Shown piece by piece: positions 1 to 5,511 of a stretch of DNA of 5,511 nucleotides (its first letter is position 1; each line of letters opens with the position of its first letter). The DNA lies in the NCBI GenBank assembly GCA_027311205.1, contig DAICZI010000147.1:1-5511 (forward strand). The letters run 5' to 3'. A program made the translations under genes and the position numbers. Source of the DNA: Beijerinckiaceae bacterium. Lineage in GTDB: Bacteria > Pseudomonadota > Alphaproteobacteria > Rhizobiales > Beijerinckiaceae. The notes below the pieces were generated by a model that was given only the letters and a program-made list of their open reading frames with translations, was not told where the DNA came from and searched no databases.

Positions 1-1345
1 CGGCCCGCTCCAGGTCGCGGGCCCAGCGGATATTGGCTTCTTCGTCAAAGCGGGCCTTGAGTTCCACCAGCGCGGTGACGGTCTTGCCCGCCTCCGCCGC
101 CTCGATCAGGGCTTTGACAATCGGGCTGTCCGCCGAGGTGCGATAGAGGGTTTGCTTGATCGCCACGACATTGGGATCACGTGCCGCCTGCGCCAAAAAC
201 TGCACCACGACGTCAAACGATTCATAAGGGTGATGCACGGCCAGGTCTTTTTGCCGGATGGCGGCAAAGCAATCGCCGCCATTCTCACGCACACGCTCGG
301 GATAGCGCGGCGTATAGGGCTTGAATTTGAGGTCGGGCCGTTCGACGCCAATCAGTTCGGCGGTCTCGGTCAGGGCCAGCATGCCATCGACCAAAAACAC
401 TTCGTCGGGGGCAACACCCAATTCATCGGCGACAAAATCACGCAATGCCACGGGCATCAGCGCGTCAATTTCGAGCCTGATGACCGTGCCACGCCGGCGG
501 CGCTTCAGCGCGCTTTCAAACAGCAGCACCAGATCTTCAGCTTCTTCCTCAATTTCAAGATCAGAATCGCGGATGACCCGGAACGAACCGCAGCCTGTGA
601 GCGTGTAGCCGGGAAACAACCGGCCGATGAACATGGCGATCAGCGTTTCAATGGGGATGAAGCGCACCGCGCCGCCACTCTGGCTCTCGGGCAGGCGGAT
701 GAAGCGGTTCATTTTGGCGGGGATGCGCAGCAGCGCCTGCATCTTGCTGCCATCACGGCCAAGCGCCAGTTCCAGCGCCATGCTGAAGCCAAGGTTGGGA
801 ATAAACGGAAACGGATGGGCCGGATCGACCGCAAGCGGTGTCAGAATAGGAAACACATGCAGCAGGAAATGATCTTCGAGCCAGGCCAGTTCCAGCGTCG
901 ACAATTCGCCTGAATCAACGAGGCAGATACCGTTCTCGCGCAAGGCCCCCCGCAGTATGTGCCAACGCTCCTGCTGGGCACTGGCGAGCTTCACGACGCT
1001 GGCGGCAATCTGCTGCAATTGTTCTTGTGGGGTCAACCCGTCTTCGGAGGCTGTTGTCACACCCTCGCGTACCTGGCCATAAAGCCCGGCAACGCGCACC
1101 ATGAAGAATTCATCGAGGTTATTGGCCGAGATCGACAGGAAGCGCAATTGCTCCAGCACCGGATGGCGGCTGTTGGAGGCTTCTTCAAGCACGCGGCGAT
1201 TGAATTCCAGCCACGACAATTCGCGGTTGATGAAGCGCTGCGGCGCTGTGGCCAGTTCGGAAACCGAGGCCAGCGCCGAAAGGCGCGGATTGGCGGTCTC
1301 CCTGGCACCGGAGCGGGCCGCGCGCTGTGTTATCTTCTTGTCCAT
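1..1345 (-). CDS. ppk1: Polyphosphate kinase 1, N-terminal 448 codons (3' end beyond the left edge)
   Basis: PPK1 reversibly transfers the gamma-phosphate of ATP to polyphosphate. The visible 448 residues are about 60% of a usual PPK1 of roughly 700. The N-terminal domain carries the family signature [20 protein letters not shown] at 38-57, followed by [20 protein letters not shown] at about 69-88. The 'head' domain has [12 protein letters not shown] around 177-188. The first catalytic domain follows, with [14 protein letters not shown] (Arg about 402) and [13 protein letters not shown] (Arg about 432), corresponding to E. coli Arg375 and Arg405 near the Mg/ATP site. The autophosphorylated His (E. 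coli His435 region) would come just past the window edge, so activity cannot be judged. ATG at 1345-1343 is the only sensible start, because an in-frame TGA lies upstream at 1366-1364. The Shine-Dalgarno is weak (GCGAG). The gene is last in the visible operon, 34 bases after hdaA. No frameshift is seen. Identity is certain from motifs. Confidence 0.96.
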   Translation of the reverse strand, partial: MDKKITQRAARSGARETANPRLSALASVSELATAPQRFINRELSWLEFNRRVLEEASNSRHPVLEQLRFLSISANNLDEFFMVRVAGLYGQVREGVTTASEDGLTPQEQLQQIAASVVKLASAQQERWHILRGALRENGICLVDSGELSTLELAWLEDHFLLHVFPILTPLAVDPAHPFPFIPNLGFSMALELALGRDGSKMQALLRIPAKMNRFIRLPESQSGGAVRFIPIETLIAMFIGRLFPGYTLTGCGSFRVIRDSDLEIEEEAEDLVLLFESALKRRRRGTVIRLEIDALMPVALRDFVADELGVAPDEVFLVDGMLALTETAELIGVERPDLKFKPYTPRYPERVRENGGDCFAAIRQKDLAVHHPYESFDVVVQFLAQAARDPNVVAIKQTLYRTSADSPIVKALIEAAEAGKTVTALVELKARFDEEANIRWARDLERA

Positions 1346-1379
1346 CGGGTCAGGCTCGCGGGATCACGTGGAGGCCAGT

Positions 1380-2111
1380 CTAGTCTTCTGGCACGGGAAA
1401 ATCATCCCCTGGCTCAGCAAATAGGCTGGGTTCGCTCAAATCATCGACAACGGCCTGCACCAAAGCGCGGGTAATCGGGCGCTGGCGCTCCAAAGACAAA
1501 AGGTCAAGCCGCTCGATCGCGCAGCGCAACGCCGGGATCGAGCGTTCCAGCCTTGTCAGCAGCACTTCGACCAGGCCCGGCTCAAAGGCAAGTTGGCGCT
1601 CGGCGATGAGCTTGGTCAGCACGGCGCGCAGCACCATCTCATCAGGCAGCGGCAGATCAACCATCAGCGCCAACCGCAGTCGCGACAGGAGATCGGGCGT
1701 CGCCAGGCCCCAGAATTGCGGCGGGCGCCGCGCGGTCATCAACAGGCGCGATTGCGTGCCGCGCACGTGGTTCAACAGGTGAAACAGCCCAACTTCAAAT
1801 TCCGGGCCGATATTTTGGTCGGCATTGTCCAGAACCAGGCTTGATGCGGTCACCGGCAGGCCCAGATGTTCAGCGGCGTTCAAAAATATCGCGCCCTGTT
1901 CATCGGCGAAAATCCGCGCCAGATGGGTTTTGCCTGCGCCTTCGGGCCCGGTGAGCAGCAACACCGGATCAGGCCAGCTTGCCGGCGCGCTGATCAAATC
2001 CAGTGCCCGCTGATGCTCCGGGGCCGCGAAAAAATCAGCCCGGCCCTGCCGCTCGGCCACCGGCCAACTGAGCACCAGTTGCTTTGCGTCGCTTTTGCGG
2101 AGTCTCGCCAT
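1380..2111 (-). CDS. hdaA: HdaA, DnaA-related AAA+ regulator of replication initiation
   Basis: Hda proteins bind the DNA-loaded sliding clamp and stimulate ATP hydrolysis by DnaA, which prevents re-initiation. Numbered from the TTG at 2120, the sequence shows a clamp-binding motif QLVLSW at 14-19 near the N-terminus, as Hda requires. Walker A is GPEGAGKTHL at 58-67 and Walker B is LVLDNAD at 95-101. Sensor 1 is MTARRPP at 128-134, the arginine-finger box is LLSRLRLAL at 144-152, and the sensor-2 Arg is about residue 193. The DnaA DNA-binding domain IV is absent, and the length of about 243-246 fits Hda. There are two possible starts. TTG at 2120-2118 overlaps the upstream TGA (TTGA), while ATG at 2111-2109 lies five bases after that stop with GAAGG very close in front. 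I prefer the ATG, but neither ribosome site is ideal. Either way translation is probably coupled to the transporter gene. Walker B reads DN rather than the common DD, which is tolerated in Hda relatives. The stop is TAG at 1382-1380. Confidence 0.9.
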   Translation of the reverse strand: MARLRKSDAKQLVLSWPVAERQGRADFFAAPEHQRALDLISAPASWPDPVLLLTGPEGAGKTHLARIFADEQGAIFLNAAEHLGLPVTASSLVLDNADQNIGPEFEVGLFHLLNHVRGTQSRLLMTARRPPQFWGLATPDLLSRLRLALMVDLPLPDEMVLRAVLTKLIAERQLAFEPGLVEVLLTRLERSIPALRCAIERLDLLSLERQRPITRALVQAVVDDLSEPSLFAEPGDDFPVPED

Positions 2112-2116
2112 CGCCT

Positions 2117-3325
2117 TCAAGGCTCGGAAGGTGCCGGAAGCGCCACACTTGTGGTCTCGCCGAGATAAAGCGGGCTTTCGCGGTAACGCTGCACGCCAAA
2201 CCGGAACAGCACGCCCATGGCAGCGGCCACCGGCACGGCGATCATCAGGCCGGTAAAGCCGAGCACCGAGCCAAAAGCCACCAGCGCAAACATCAGCCAG
2301 ACCGGATGCAGGCCGATGGATTTGCCCACGAGCCTGGGGCCAAGCACGTTGGCCTCAAGGGTTTGCCCCACCGCGACCACGGCCAGCGCCATAAGAAACA
2401 AGCTCCAGTGCGGCCATCCCTGCACCAGCGCCACGCTGGCCCCGACAATCAGCGCGGTGAGCGAACCGACATAGGGAATGAAGCTGAGAAACCCGGCGCT
2501 GATACCAATCAGAAAGCCGTAATTCAGGCCAATCAGCGACAGGCCGATACCATACCACAGGCCCAGAAACAGGCAGACCAGCGACTGACCGCGTAAGAAA
2601 CCACCCAGCGCCTGATCAATCTGCCTGACGAGCGCATGCACATCATCGCGCTGATGCAAGGGGATCAGGCTGTCCAGAGTTTCAATCAGCCGCGCCCAGT
2701 CCAGCACGAAATAAAACGCCACCACAGGCGTGATCACCAGCAGCGAGGCGATGGAAACCAGCATGCTGCCACCGCTCCAGAGTGATTTCGCCAAAGTCGC
2801 AATGGTTTGCGCGCCCTGCCCGGCGATGGTTCCAAGCGATTTTGGCAACTCACCCGACGCAGCCTGCCCGGAAAGACCGAGGCTTTTCCAGTCAAACGCA
2901 CCGAGCCCCAATTTATCGAGGCCAAATTTGGCAGCAAGGCCGCCGCCATAGGTATTGGCCCAGAGGTCGGCCTGCGTGGTCACCAAAGTTTCCAGACGAT
3001 TGATATTGTCCGGCAGGCTCACGACAAAGGCAGCCAACTGCCGCCCCAGCACAGGCGCGACCAGGATAAACGTCAGTCCGACCGCAAGAATAAATATGAT
3101 CAAGATCAGCAGGGCCGCGCCGAGCCGGTTCAGACCAGCGCGCTCCAGCCGGTTGGCGACCGGGTTGAGCAGATAGCCCAGCACCATGCCCGCGATGAAA
3201 GGCATCATCACCGCGCTGAGCAGGTGCACCAAAAAAATGACAACAATCAGCAGGCCCGCCCAAAATGCCATGCGCCAATCAAAGCCACTGCTGCCTTGTG
3301 TCCTGTCAGAACCGTTGTCGCCCAA
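2117..3325 (-). CDS. AI-2E family transporter (PerM/YdiK-like membrane protein)
   Basis: This is a 402-residue polytopic inner-membrane protein of the AI-2E exporter/PerM superfamily (PF01594). The family includes TqsA, reported to export autoinducer 2, and Na+/H+ antiporter-like members, so the substrate is not predictable. Hydrophobic segments lie at about 19-53 (two helices) and 68-92. An extended soluble or amphipathic stretch of about 95-185 is followed by a helix at 187-208 and a cluster of helices from 248 to 375. Family hallmarks are ALGGFLRGQSL at 239-249, FIPYVGSL at 282-289 and GPRLVGKSIGLHP at 329-341, ahead of the last membrane segments. The start is TTG at 3325-3323. It is supported by GAGAGG eight bases upstream (3339-3334), which overlaps the stop of the preceding gene. 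The next in-frame ATG (residue 19) would cut into the first helix region and has no comparable site. The short hydrophilic C-terminus after 380 is unremarkable. The stop TGA at 2119-2117 overlaps the possible TTG start of hdaA. Confidence 0.9.
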   Translation of the reverse strand: MGDNGSDRTQGSSGFDWRMAFWAGLLIVVIFLVHLLSAVMMPFIAGMVLGYLLNPVANRLERAGLNRLGAALLILIIFILAVGLTFILVAPVLGRQLAAFVVSLPDNINRLETLVTTQADLWANTYGGGLAAKFGLDKLGLGAFDWKSLGLSGQAASGELPKSLGTIAGQGAQTIATLAKSLWSGGSMLVSIASLLVITPVVAFYFVLDWARLIETLDSLIPLHQRDDVHALVRQIDQALGGFLRGQSLVCLFLGLWYGIGLSLIGLNYGFLIGISAGFLSFIPYVGSLTALIVGASVALVQGWPHWSLFLMALAVVAVGQTLEANVLGPRLVGKSIGLHPVWLMFALVAFGSVLGFTGLMIAVPVAAAMGVLFRFGVQRYRESPLYLGETTSVALPAPSEP

Positions 3326-3333
3326 GGATTTAG

Positions 3334-3339
3334 CCTCTC
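3334..3339 (-). promoter_or_regulatory. Shine-Dalgarno GAGAGG deciding a TTG start
   Basis: Read on the minus strand, GAGAGG sits eight bases before TTG at 3325-3323. It overlaps the TGA stop (3340-3338) of the phosphatidyltransferase gene. This makes the TTG the likely start of the AI-2E transporter and suggests that its translation is coupled to termination of the upstream gene. Confidence 0.65.
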
Positions 3340-3874
3340 ACAAACTCATGTGCTGGAACCATTGGCGCAAATAGGCACCCAATGATGCCAGTGTTAGCAC
3401 AACCACGACGCCGATCAGCAGTCCGCGCACAATCGACAATTCAAGTCCTCCCGCTTTGCTGGCCAGGACAAACCCGACCAGCAGAATTTGCGCGGTCGTA
3501 TTGGCCTTCGAAATCAGCAACGGCCGAATTTCCATGCCACGCCCCATCAGCAGCGCCAAAACCACGGCACTGACAATCATCAGATCGCGCGACACCACCA
3601 ATATGGTCAGCCACAAGGGCAGCAGCATGACCGCCGTGAGCGAAATAAACAGGCTGACCAGCAAAGCCTTGTCGGCGAGCGGATCAAGCCATGCCCCCAA
3701 TTCGGTTTTCATGTCAAAATGCTTGGCCACGAAACCATCAAGGGCGTCTGACAACCCGGCCAAAGCAAACATCGCGAAAGCCAAAGGCCATTGCCCGCTC
3801 AAAATCAGCCAGACGCTGACGGGCACCAGGCAAAGCCGCCCCAGCGTCAGCATGTTGGGAATCTGCTTCAACAT
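3338..3874 (-). CDS. CDP-alcohol phosphatidyltransferase family membrane protein (PgsA- or cardiolipin-synthase-like)
   Basis: This family displaces CMP from a CDP-alcohol such as CDP-diacylglycerol to make phospholipids in the inner membrane. The 178-residue length is typical. The N-terminus QIPNMLTLGRLCLVP is the standard opening of PgsA and eukaryotic-type cardiolipin synthases. The catalytic signature D-x2-D-G-x2-A-R-x8-G-x3-D-x3-D is present at 43-68 as Asp43, Asp46-Gly47, Ala50, Gly60, Asp64 and Asp68, with Lys51 in place of the usual Arg. All four metal-binding and catalytic aspartates are intact. Membrane helices lie at about 10-27, 29-45, 68-90, 92-110, 124-140 and 147-168. The substrate could be glycerol-3-phosphate (PGP synthase) or phosphatidylglycerol (CRLS-type cardiolipin synthase). 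The sequence alone does not decide, so I give no symbol. It is the first visible gene of the operon. ATG at 3874-3872 is chosen because it keeps the full conserved N-terminus; the AGG just ahead is closely spaced. The next gene starts 12 bases after its stop. Confidence 0.9.
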   Translation of the reverse strand: MLKQIPNMLTLGRLCLVPVSVWLILSGQWPLAFAMFALAGLSDALDGFVAKHFDMKTELGAWLDPLADKALLVSLFISLTAVMLLPLWLTILVVSRDLMIVSAVVLALLMGRGMEIRPLLISKANTTAQILLVGFVLASKAGGLELSIVRGLLIGVVVVLTLASLGAYLRQWFQHMSL

Positions 3875-3932
3875 CGCCTGATGATGACTTTCTGTCCGAC
3901 AACCCCCGACATCAACGCCCCGCTCCTTGCTT

Positions 3933-3948
3933 TGGCACGCAGCTTGCG
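3933..3948 (+). promoter_or_regulatory. Candidate sigma-54 (RpoN) -24/-12 promoter
   Basis: The sequence TGGCACG-CAGC-TTGCG matches the sigma-54 consensus TGGCACG-N4-TTGC(A/T) at every fixed base except the last A/T. The invariant GG (3934-3935) and GC (3946-3947) are separated by exactly ten bases. A start near 3959 is implied, giving an untranslated leader of about 310 bases before the HerA-like start, or a separate small RNA. I could not identify an activator-binding site 80-150 bases upstream, a stretch that falls inside the phosphatidyltransferase gene. Confidence 0.55.
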
Positions 3949-4100
3949 CCCAAAAGCCAAGCCAAAGAGCTAAGCAATCTTCGTGCGTGGCGCAAGGGCG
4001 GCGCTGCCTTGCATCAAACTTACAACACTAACACTTTTTTAAGGGCCATGGCCCCAATGTGGCACCATTGAGAAGTTTGATCGGGCAATGGGATCTGGAT

Positions 4101-4162
4101 CAGGCGGGCCGTCCCTGGAATTGAGGCCAGGCGTCGGGAGAATTTGGCACACCGCCCGCCTG
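4101..4162 (+). repeat. Nested inverted repeat, possible leader RNA structure
   Basis: CAGGCGGGC at 4101-4109 is exactly complementary to GCCCGCCTG at 4154-4162. The enclosed stretch contains a second pair, CCTGG at 4114-4118 with CCAGG at 4127-4131 (loop of eight). No T run follows, so it is not an intrinsic terminator. It would lie in the leader of any transcript begun at the sigma-54 element. Confidence 0.35.
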
Positions 4163-4172
4163 CTTGCATGAT
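4144..4172 (+). promoter_or_regulatory. Possible sigma-70 promoter for the HerA-like gene
   Basis: TTGGCA (4144-4149, five of six with TTGACA) is followed after exactly 17 bases by CATGAT (4167-4172, four of six with TATAAT). Transcription would begin near 4179, about 90 bases before the start codon. The match is moderate and could be chance in a region of this length. Confidence 0.3.
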
Positions 4173-4176
4173 GCGA

Positions 4177-4190
4177 ATCGGGTTTCCGAT
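4177..4190 (+). repeat. Small hairpin ATCGG-GTTT-CCGAT
   Basis: A five-base perfect stem with a four-base loop lies just after the larger inverted repeat and about 80 bases before the HerA-like start. There is no T tract, so it is not a terminator. Its significance is unknown. Confidence 0.25.
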
Positions 4191-4256
4191 CTCTGCACAA
4201 GGCGGGGAAGCGCGCAATTATCGGTGACCCCATAGGCTTCCAAGCCCGATATCAAT

Positions 4257-4261
4257 GGGGA
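4257..4261 (+). promoter_or_regulatory. Shine-Dalgarno GGGGA for the HerA-like gene
   Basis: GGGGA ends seven bases before ATG at 4269, a good spacing. In-frame ATGs also occur at 4263 (only one base from the site) and 4275. An in-frame TAG at 4233-4235 limits any longer start. The site favours 4269. Confidence 0.5.
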
Positions 4262-4268
4262 CATGTCC

Positions 4269-5511
4269 ATGAATATGCTGTTTGATTCGGGCAAAGCCGC
4301 CGCCGCTGCGGCACCGGACCGGCGAGAGGCCGAAAACCCCTCCAATCGCATCATCGGTCGCTTGATCCTGTGCAACGGCTCACGCGCCATTATTTCGGCC
4401 TCCGCCACCGAAATCACCGGCTTCAACGCCGACACCTGGGCCATCGGCCGCCTGATTTCCATCAAGGGCGAAAAGGGCCGCATTGTCGGAATCGTCTACG
4501 AGATGAACACCACCAGCGAACTTTGGAAAGACGAATCGCACAACGTCATTTACATCAAGGTCGAATTGGTCGGCGAGGTGACAGATTCGCCCGAAGGCCC
4601 GGCTTTTCGCAGTGGTATCGGCACCTACCCGGCGCTGGGTTCCATTGCCCACCGCATCCGCCACGCTGACTTGCAGTCGATCTATCGGGCCGGGCACGGC
4701 ACAATCATCGAGATTGGCACCCTGTCGCAGGACGCGACCATCAAGGCGCATGTCAATGTTGACATGATGCTGTCGCGCCATTTCGCGGTGATGGGCACAA
4801 CCGGTGTCGGCAAATCCAGCGCTGTCTCCATATTGCTCCGCCACGCCACCGCAGCAAAGCCCAATCTGCGCGTGCTGATTCTTGATCCGCACAATGAATA
4901 CACCAAAGCCTTCACCGATATTTCGCTGACCATTGATGCGGCGACGCTCGAACTGCCCTTCTGGCTGTTTCGCATTGACGAATTTGTCGACGTGATTTTC
5001 CGGGGATCAAAGGCAGATGAGAACGAAGTCGAAATCCTGCGTGAAATGGTGACGCAGGCGAAGATCCGCTACAATGTGGCTCCTGCGCAAAGCGCCACGC
5101 CATCCTTGATAAAAAAAGCCACCAACATCGATACGAGCGGGCTCAATGCCGATACGCCGGTGCCTTACCGCATGTCGGATTTGATGAAACTCATCGAAGA
5201 GGAGATGGGCAAGCTCGAATCCAAACATGCGCGGCCCGATATGCGGGCGCTGATGCATCGTTTGCAGACGCTCAATCACGAACCGCGATTCCGCTTCATG
5301 TTTTCGCGCTCGACCATTGACGACAATATGGACGCCATTCTTTCGCGCATTTTCCGTTTTCCCTTCGACAACAAGCCGATCGCCGGCCATCAATTAGTGC
5401 AGGAAAAACTGGCCTGGATGATTACCGAGATCACCAAGGCGCAGTTACTCGCGCTGCACGCCGGCCGTATCAAGGATCAAGGCAAAGCTGACGCCGCGCA
5501 TATCTCAATGC
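4269..5511 (+). CDS. HerA-like (DUF87) ATPase, interrupted by a foreign in-frame 3' end; open at the right edge
   Basis: HerA/DUF87 proteins are hexameric RecA-fold DNA translocases or DNA-processing ATPases. Some act with NurA nuclease in end resection, and others belong to little-studied bacterial groups. After an Ala-rich N-terminus, residues 27 to about 105 (IIGRLILCNG, WAIGRLISIKG, GRIVGIVYEM, YIKVELVGEV) form a HAS-barrel-type beta domain. Walker A is GTTGVGKSS at 176-184, and the HerA motif LILDPHNEY is at 203-211. A helical insertion of about 240-350 follows, ending in RSTIDDNMDAILSRIFRFPFDNKPI up to residue 371. At that point HerA relatives continue into the ATPase core (a beta strand, then Walker B with an acidic pair, then the sensor and arginine residues). 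Here, in the same frame, residues 372-414 instead resemble an acyl-CoA dehydrogenase. The true 3' half of the ATPase is therefore missing, and the product as written could not hydrolyse ATP normally. The gene diverges from the ppk operon, and no NurA partner is in view. The family call is firm; the in vivo role is not known. Confidence 0.82.
   Translation, partial: MNMLFDSGKAAAAAAPDRREAENPSNRIIGRLILCNGSRAIISASATEITGFNADTWAIGRLISIKGEKGRIVGIVYEMNTTSELWKDESHNVIYIKVELVGEVTDSPEGPAFRSGIGTYPALGSIAHRIRHADLQSIYRAGHGTIIEIGTLSQDATIKAHVNVDMMLSRHFAVMGTTGVGKSSAVSILLRHATAAKPNLRVLILDPHNEYTKAFTDISLTIDAATLELPFWLFRIDEFVDVIFRGSKADENEVEILREMVTQAKIRYNVAPAQSATPSLIKKATNIDTSGLNADTPVPYRMSDLMKLIEEEMGKLESKHARPDMRALMHRLQTLNHEPRFRFMFSRSTIDDNMDAILSRIFRFPFDNKPIAGHQLVQEKLAWMITEITKAQLLALHAGRIKDQGKADAAHISM
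5379..5511 (+). pseudogene. Acyl-CoA dehydrogenase fragment (glutaryl-CoA dehydrogenase-like), joined in frame to the HerA-like gene
   Basis: The last 43-44 codons read IAGHQLVQEKLAWMITEITK and continue with a GRIKDQGKADAAHISM-type segment. This follows the start of the C-terminal helical domain of acyl-CoA dehydrogenases, most like glutaryl-CoA dehydrogenase, where a (K/R)PIAxxQL(V/I)Q segment leads into a helix and then GR(L/I)KDxGK before a lysine-rich KRNN segment. These enzymes are FAD-dependent homotetramers that oxidise acyl-CoA thioesters. The upstream N-terminal and FAD-binding parts are absent, because the HerA-like gene occupies their place. The switch falls within 5370-5381, where both families can encode a KPI stretch and where GATC occurs at 5378-5381. 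The fragment runs off the edge, so it may continue to the dehydrogenase stop. Resemblance is judged by eye from family memory. Confidence 0.68.

Larger units (their letters stand above)
3875..4268. other. Divergent intergenic region between the minus-strand operon and the HerA-like gene
   Basis: About 390 bases lie between two divergent start codons with no convincing gene. The region holds a near-consensus sigma-54 element and a possible sigma-70 promoter, both facing the HerA-like gene, plus a T6 run at 4035-4040 and several inverted repeats. The latter include the perfect palindrome GGGCCATGGCCC at 4043-4054. I looked for a promoter driving the minus-strand operon and found no convincing -35/-10 pair. 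The operon promoter may be here in divergent form, or be too weak to recognise by eye. Short reading frames in this stretch (under 70 codons) lack good ribosome sites. Confidence 0.7.

Noticed and set aside
152..913. A 253-codon plus-strand reading frame opposite ppk1
   Set aside because: It is antisense to a certain gene. Its composition is rich in Gln, His and Arg, typical of the mirrored frame of GC-rich coding DNA, and it has no recognisable domain.
2084..2596. A 170-codon plus-strand reading frame opposite the AI-2E transporter
   Set aside because: It is a mirror of the transporter gene, with Gln/His/Lys-rich low-complexity content and no domain.
4035..4054. T6 run next to the GGGCCATGGCCC palindrome as a terminator
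   Set aside because: The T run precedes the palindrome on the plus strand, and on the minus strand the palindrome is followed by A residues. The palindrome has no loop, and no gene ends here.
4145..4161. A second sigma-54-like element starting TTGGCAC
   Set aside because: The -24 part matches, but the base pair at the correct -12 distance sits in CCGCC rather than TTGC. The nearby TTGC is eight bases too far.
4088..4171. A 27-codon plus-strand reading frame (MGSGSGGPSLELRPG...) overlapping a 19-codon one by ATGA
   Set aside because: Ribosome sites are poor, and frames this short are expected by chance in about 390 bases. There is no similarity to known leader peptides.
4020..4217. A 65-codon minus-strand reading frame in the intergenic region
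   Set aside because: It has no ribosome site, no recognisable motif and atypical composition. It overlaps the candidate promoters on the other strand.
4380..4892. A 170-codon minus-strand reading frame opposite the HerA-like gene
   Set aside because: It is the antisense shadow of the HAS-barrel and Walker A region, rich in Gly, Asp and Val, with no family resemblance.
5111..5117. A-AAA-AAA heptamer in the HerA-like gene as a -1 frameshift site
   Set aside because: The frame register fits a slippery site, but the -1 frame continues into unrelated sequence and stops. I see no stimulating stem-loop or upstream Shine-Dalgarno, and the zero frame is clearly the coding one.

Overview
The window looks like chromosomal DNA from an alphaproteobacterium. 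Codon use is GC-rich, and there is a short HdaA-type DnaA-inactivator relative with an N-terminal clamp-binding motif. That gene sits directly upstream of polyphosphate kinase and downstream of an AI-2E/PerM-type membrane protein and a CDP-alcohol phosphatidyltransferase. I make no call below class level.

Layout. A tight minus-strand operon fills 1-3874. In order of transcription it holds a CDP-alcohol phosphatidyltransferase (3874-3338), an AI-2E family transporter (3325-2117, TTG start with a good Shine-Dalgarno), hdaA (2111 or 2120 to 1380) and the first 448 codons of ppk1 (1345 to the left edge). Gaps are 34 bases or less, and two junctions look translationally coupled. The operon combines phospholipid synthesis, a membrane carrier, a regulator of replication initiation and polyphosphate synthesis.

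A non-coding stretch of about 390 bases (3875-4268) separates the operon from a divergent plus-strand gene. It holds a near-consensus sigma-54 (-24/-12) element on the plus strand at 3933-3948. It also holds a plausible sigma-70 promoter nearer the plus-strand gene and several inverted repeats that could fold in the leader RNA.

The plus-strand reading frame from 4269 to the right edge starts as a HerA/DUF87-type ATPase, with a HAS-barrel, a Walker A motif and a DPHNEY motif. At about 5370-5381, around a GATC, the protein changes in frame to what reads as the C-terminal helical domain of an acyl-CoA dehydrogenase (glutaryl-CoA dehydrogenase-like). The expected ATPase core with Walker B never appears. 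This is the most unusual thing in the window. An assembly or cloning chimera is the most economical explanation, a genomic rearrangement is possible, and a functional fusion enzyme is unlikely.

Apart from the chimera and the sigma-54 element, I see no mobile element, CRISPR array, tRNA, rRNA or clear new system.
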